A stretch of DNA of 64,000 nucleotides from Micrococcaceae bacterium (GTDB lineage Bacteria > Actinomycetota > Actinomycetes > Actinomycetales > Micrococcaceae), in NCBI GenBank assembly GCA_030452125.1, contig JAKDMV010000001.1, positions 46,235 to 110,234 on the forward strand. The letters are read 5' to 3'. The notes under the pieces were generated by a model, which ran no database searches, was not told the origin of the DNA, and worked only from the letters and a program-made list of their open reading frames with translations. Position numbers and translations under genes: made by a program. Shown here piece by piece: positions 61,828-64,000 of this stretch. Every line of letters starts with the position of its first letter. The first letter of the stretch is position 1.

Positions 61828-61833
61828 AGGGTA
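61828..61833 (-). promoter_or_regulatory. -10 box of the 61821 gene, leaderless type
   Basis: On the minus strand TACCCT, six bases (AGGGGC), then the ATG at 61821. The divergent mutY has its own TAGGGT at 61874-61879. Confidence 0.5.
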
Positions 61834-61907
61834 TGGAGCAGCCGCGGCCACCCCCGGTTCCCACGCCGTGCACTAGGGTATTGGTGCCCCGCTTTCCAAG
61901 GAGTCAC

Positions 61908-62870
61908 GTGCCACCCACCCCGCCGCTGGACCTCGATGCCCTCCATCACGACATCACCGGATGGTTCGCCACCGAAGGCAGGAACCTGCCCTGGCGGAGC
62001 CCGCAGTGCGGCGCCTGGGGGATCATGGTCAGCGAGTTCATGCTCCAGCAGACTCCCGTGGCCCGCGTCCTACCTGTCTGGGAAGAATGGATGCGCCGCT
62101 GGCCGGAACCGGCGGCACTGGCTGCCGAACCCGCGGGAGAGGCAGTGCGGGCCTGGGGCCGGCTCGGCTATCCGCGGCGTGCCCTGCGCCTGAGCGAGGC
62201 CGCCCGACGCATCGTCGAGGAACACGAAGGAGAGGTGCCCTCCTCCCCCGCTGACCTGCTCGCCCTGCCCGGGGTCGGCAGCTACACCGCAGCAGCCATT
62301 GCCTGCTTCGCCTTCGGGCAGCCCGAAACCGTCGTGGACACCAACATCAGGCGGGTCCATGCCCGCCTGGTCAGCGGCAAGGCCCTGGCCGAACCCAGCC
62401 CGACCGCTGCGGAAGCACGATTGGCTGGCGATCTCATGCCGGCCACCGGGGACGACGGGGGCGATCTGGCCTGCGCCTGGAATGCGGCGGTGATGGAATT
62501 GGGGGCCCTGATCTGCACGGCCCGCTCACCGCGTTGCGCCGAATGCCCGGTTTCGGCCTCCTGCGCCTGGATCGCACGGGGCAGACCCGAACCCCATTAC
62601 ACGCCCAAGGGCCAACCCTGGGCGGGGACCGATCGCCAGGTCCGCGGTGCCATGATGGCCGTCCTGCGCGCCAGCGACGACCCCCAACCCGCCGACCTGC
62701 TGGTGGACACCGCCCCGCCGGAGTCGGGGGGCGACGCCGAGTCCGATTCTGCGTTCCAACGGCTGAGGTCGCTGGCTGCGGGGGCTGAACAGCGCCGTCG
62801 ATGCCTGGCGGGGCTGCTGCGGGACGGGTTGGCCGTGGAAACCGAGGCAGGAATCACCCTGCCGCACTAG
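61908..62870 (+). CDS. mutY: A/G-specific adenine glycosylase
   Basis: 320 residues. Removes adenine opposite 8-oxoguanine. Catalytic Glu43 is in SEFMLQQTPVARV, the HhH motif is LPGVGSYTAAAIA with the catalytic Asp in VVDTNIRRVHAR, and the 4Fe-4S ligands follow C-x6-C-x2-C-x5-C (CTARSPRCAECPVSASC). It lacks a recognisable C-terminal MutT-like domain, as in other short actinobacterial MutY. GTG start with an AAGGAG Shine-Dalgarno. Confidence 0.95.
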   Translation: MPPTPPLDLDALHHDITGWFATEGRNLPWRSPQCGAWGIMVSEFMLQQTPVARVLPVWEEWMRRWPEPAALAAEPAGEAVRAWGRLGYPRRALRLSEAARRIVEEHEGEVPSSPADLLALPGVGSYTAAAIACFAFGQPETVVDTNIRRVHARLVSGKALAEPSPTAAEARLAGDLMPATGDDGGDLACAWNAAVMELGALICTARSPRCAECPVSASCAWIARGRPEPHYTPKGQPWAGTDRQVRGAMMAVLRASDDPQPADLLVDTAPPESGGDAESDSAFQRLRSLAAGAEQRRRCLAGLLRDGLAVETEAGITLPH

Positions 62871-62897
62871 CGGCGGGGACGGGGCCCGTCAACGACA

Positions 62898-62926
62898 ACG
62901 GGGCCCCGCATACCGCGGGGCCCCGT
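62898..62926. terminator. Bidirectional terminator after mutY
   Basis: Perfect 12-base-pair hairpin, ACGGGGCCCCGC-loop-GCGGGGCCCCGT, with a five-base loop, between the convergent mutY and antitoxin-like genes. Confidence 0.8.
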
Positions 62927-62965
62927 GGCGCCGTGCGGCGCCTACCTCATGAAGGATGAACGGAC

Positions 62966-63166
62966 TTATTTGTCCTTCTTGTCCTTGTCGTCGTCGCCAC
63001 CGAGGAACTTCTCCTGGGCGCCGTCGATGGCGTCCTTGTGGTCGCCGAGCTGGTCGCCGAACTTGTCCTGGGCGGCGTCCACGCCTTCGTTGATCTTGTC
63101 ACCGTGTTCGTTCTTGAGGTCCTTGGCCTTGTCGCCGAGTCCACCCAAGCTATCTCCGAGTCCCAT
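62966..63166 (-). CDS. MT0933-like antitoxin-type small protein
   Basis: 66 residues, highly charged. Pattern: LGDKAKDLKNEHGDKINEGVDAAQDKFGDQLG, then an acidic-basic tail DDDKDKKDK. It matches the actinobacterial MT0933/Rv0909-type antitoxin family (amphipathic helix repeats similar to CsbD). No toxin gene is adjacent on either side, so it is an orphan and may instead be a general stress protein. Confidence 0.6.
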   Translation of the reverse strand: MGLGDSLGGLGDKAKDLKNEHGDKINEGVDAAQDKFGDQLGDHKDAIDGAQEKFLGGDDDKDKKDK

Positions 63167-63350
63167 TTCTTGACCTACTTTCGTTGGTTTCCAGTTGGTA
63201 CTTACGGTGCCACGGCTCCCCACTGGCTGCGGGGTGCGGCTCGTCGGCCCCCGAGGGACCTGTGCTGCCAGCGTAGGCACGAGCACGGCCGCTCGTCCAC
63301 CATGACGGACCAACTAATCCGGGATTCATCCGAGCGCGAAATCCCGGGCC

Positions 63351-63854
63351 TCAGAGGTTCATGATCATCCTGGTGTTGCCCAGCGTGTTCGGCTTGACCC
63401 GCGCGAGGTCCAGGAACTCGGCGACGCCTTCATCGGTGGAACGCAGCAACTCCGAATACACCTCGGGGTCCACGGCGGTCTGATTCTCCATGACATCGAA
63501 GCCCATCGTCCTGAAGAAATCGACCTCGAAGGTCAGGCAGAACAACCGGCTGACCCCGATCCTGCGCGCGTTCTCGATCAACTCGATGAGCAGGGACCTG
63601 CCGATTCCCTGGCCGCGGCGGCTGTCCACGGTCGCCAGCGTGCGCACCTCGGCAAGGTCCTCCCACATCACGTGCAGGGCACCGCATCCCAGCAGGTCCC
63701 CCCGGTCCTCGGCCACGATGAATTCCTGCAGGCTCTCGAAATAGGCGACGGCTTCCTTCTCCAGCAGGACCCTCTCATCGGCCAGCGGCCTGACGAGCTG
63801 GCGGATCCCTGCGACATCCGATGTGCGGGCAGGCCGAAGTATGAAATCTGGCAT
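63351..63854 (-). CDS. argA: ArgA-type amino acid N-acetyltransferase (Rv2747-like)
   Basis: 167 residues. GNAT fold: FILRPARTSDVAGIRQLVRPL, VRTLATVDSRRGQGIGRSLLIELIENAR with the acetyl-CoA loop RRGQGIG, and LFCLTFEVDFFRTMGFDVMEN, a hallmark of the short ArgA that acetylates glutamate or glutamine in arginine synthesis. Leaderless: TAGGAT six bases before the ATG (63861-63866). It is the last gene in the window. Confidence 0.75.
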   Translation of the reverse strand: MPDFILRPARTSDVAGIRQLVRPLADERVLLEKEAVAYFESLQEFIVAEDRGDLLGCGALHVMWEDLAEVRTLATVDSRRGQGIGRSLLIELIENARRIGVSRLFCLTFEVDFFRTMGFDVMENQTAVDPEVYSELLRSTDEGVAEFLDLARVKPNTLGNTRMIMNL

Positions 63855-63860
63855 CTACCC

Positions 63861-63866
63861 ATCCTA
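63861..63866 (-). promoter_or_regulatory. -10 box of the ArgA-type gene, leaderless type
   Basis: On the minus strand TAGGAT, six bases (GGGTAG), then the ATG at 63854. Confidence 0.5.
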
Positions 63867-63894
63867 TTCCCGTCGGCGGCACCCTCCCAGCACA

Positions 63895-64000
63895 TGACCA
63901 GGGGCCCCGGGGGGGGGGTAAACCCCCCGGGCCCAGGGGGCGGCGGGGGTAAGGCGCAAGGGGGCCAGTGGGGCTGCTAGAGCTACCCCGGGGGGGGCAA
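63895..64000. other. Anomalous G/C homopolymer-rich window end
   Basis: The sequence turns into runs of G (up to nine) and C with GGG-CCC alternation unlike any other part of the window. No gene or ordinary regulatory signal is visible. It probably represents low-quality sequence at a contig end. Confidence 0.6.

Overview
This is a GC-rich stretch (mid-60s % GC or higher, judged by eye) of an actinobacterial chromosome. The gene content (radA-disA-mutY, pst genes, pta-ackA, AzlCD, an Asp23/Gls24 cassette, short MutY, Rv2747-like acetyltransferase) suggests the Micrococcales, probably Micrococcaceae. Genes are densely packed, many pairs overlap by the four bases ATGA or GTGA, and many single genes begin 6-7 bases after a TANNNT -10 hexamer, so leaderless transcription looks common. 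I see no rRNA, phage, insertion sequence or CRISPR. The last ~100 bases are an abnormal poly-G/poly-C stretch that looks like a poor contig end.

Layout. 1-9 kb: LtrA-like membrane protein (partial), SpoU rRNA/tRNA methyltransferase, CorA, HAD-IIA phosphatase, MscS channel, PyrE, a MarR-like regulator coupled to a Stealth-family sugar-phosphate transferase, a class III cyclic-nucleotide phosphodiesterase-like enzyme, and NadE. 9-16 kb: acyl-CoA synthetase coupled to a MarR regulator, the valine-catabolism pair (3-hydroxyisobutyryl-CoA hydrolase and MmsB), a GntR-controlled ABC transporter with a visible candidate operator, and exonuclease III. 16.6-22 kb: an actinobacterial protein of unknown function, then a tandemly duplicated cassette of unknown genes. 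The cassette has three small membrane proteins (A1, A2, A3), two Mog1/PsbP-like soluble proteins (B1, B2) and two EspG-like proteins (C1, C2), in the order A1-B1-C1-A2-A3-B2-C2. A leaderless 14-codon ORF overlaps the first gene, and C2 is split by one in-frame amber codon. This is the best candidate for an undescribed system. 22-27 kb: GH13 alpha-glucosidase, a five-gene fully overlapping Asp23/Gls24 envelope-stress operon, tRNA-Glu/Asp/Phe, and a small zinc metallopeptidase. 27-40 kb: secreted NlpC/P60 peptidoglycan hydrolase, UspA, purine permease, Nudix protein, spermidine-synthase-like protein, GNAT, thiamine-binding protein, amino-acid permease, MacB/FtsX-type ABC exporter, and pta-ackA. 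41-50 kb: MFS transporter, AzlCD, quinone-reductase-like dehydrogenase with a glycerophosphodiesterase, DUF445, EcsC-like and DUF2871 membrane proteins, a secreted endonuclease/exonuclease/phosphatase-fold protein, and tRNA-Lys. 50-57 kb: phosphate uptake by two routes, DUF47-Pit and pstSCAB, the latter with a clear PHO box. 57-64 kb: FUSC-family membrane protein, radA, disA, a secreted or anchored Ser-rich protein, mutY, an orphan MT0933-type antitoxin-like protein and an ArgA-type acetyltransferase.

Functional threads: DNA integrity and c-di-AMP (radA, disA, mutY, xthA), phosphate homeostasis (Pit, Pst), acetate overflow (pta-ackA), branched-chain amino acid handling (mmsB, hydrolase, AzlCD) and cell-envelope maintenance (NlpC/P60, Asp23 operon, Stealth, FUSC, MscS). 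All assignments come from reading motifs; no database search was run.
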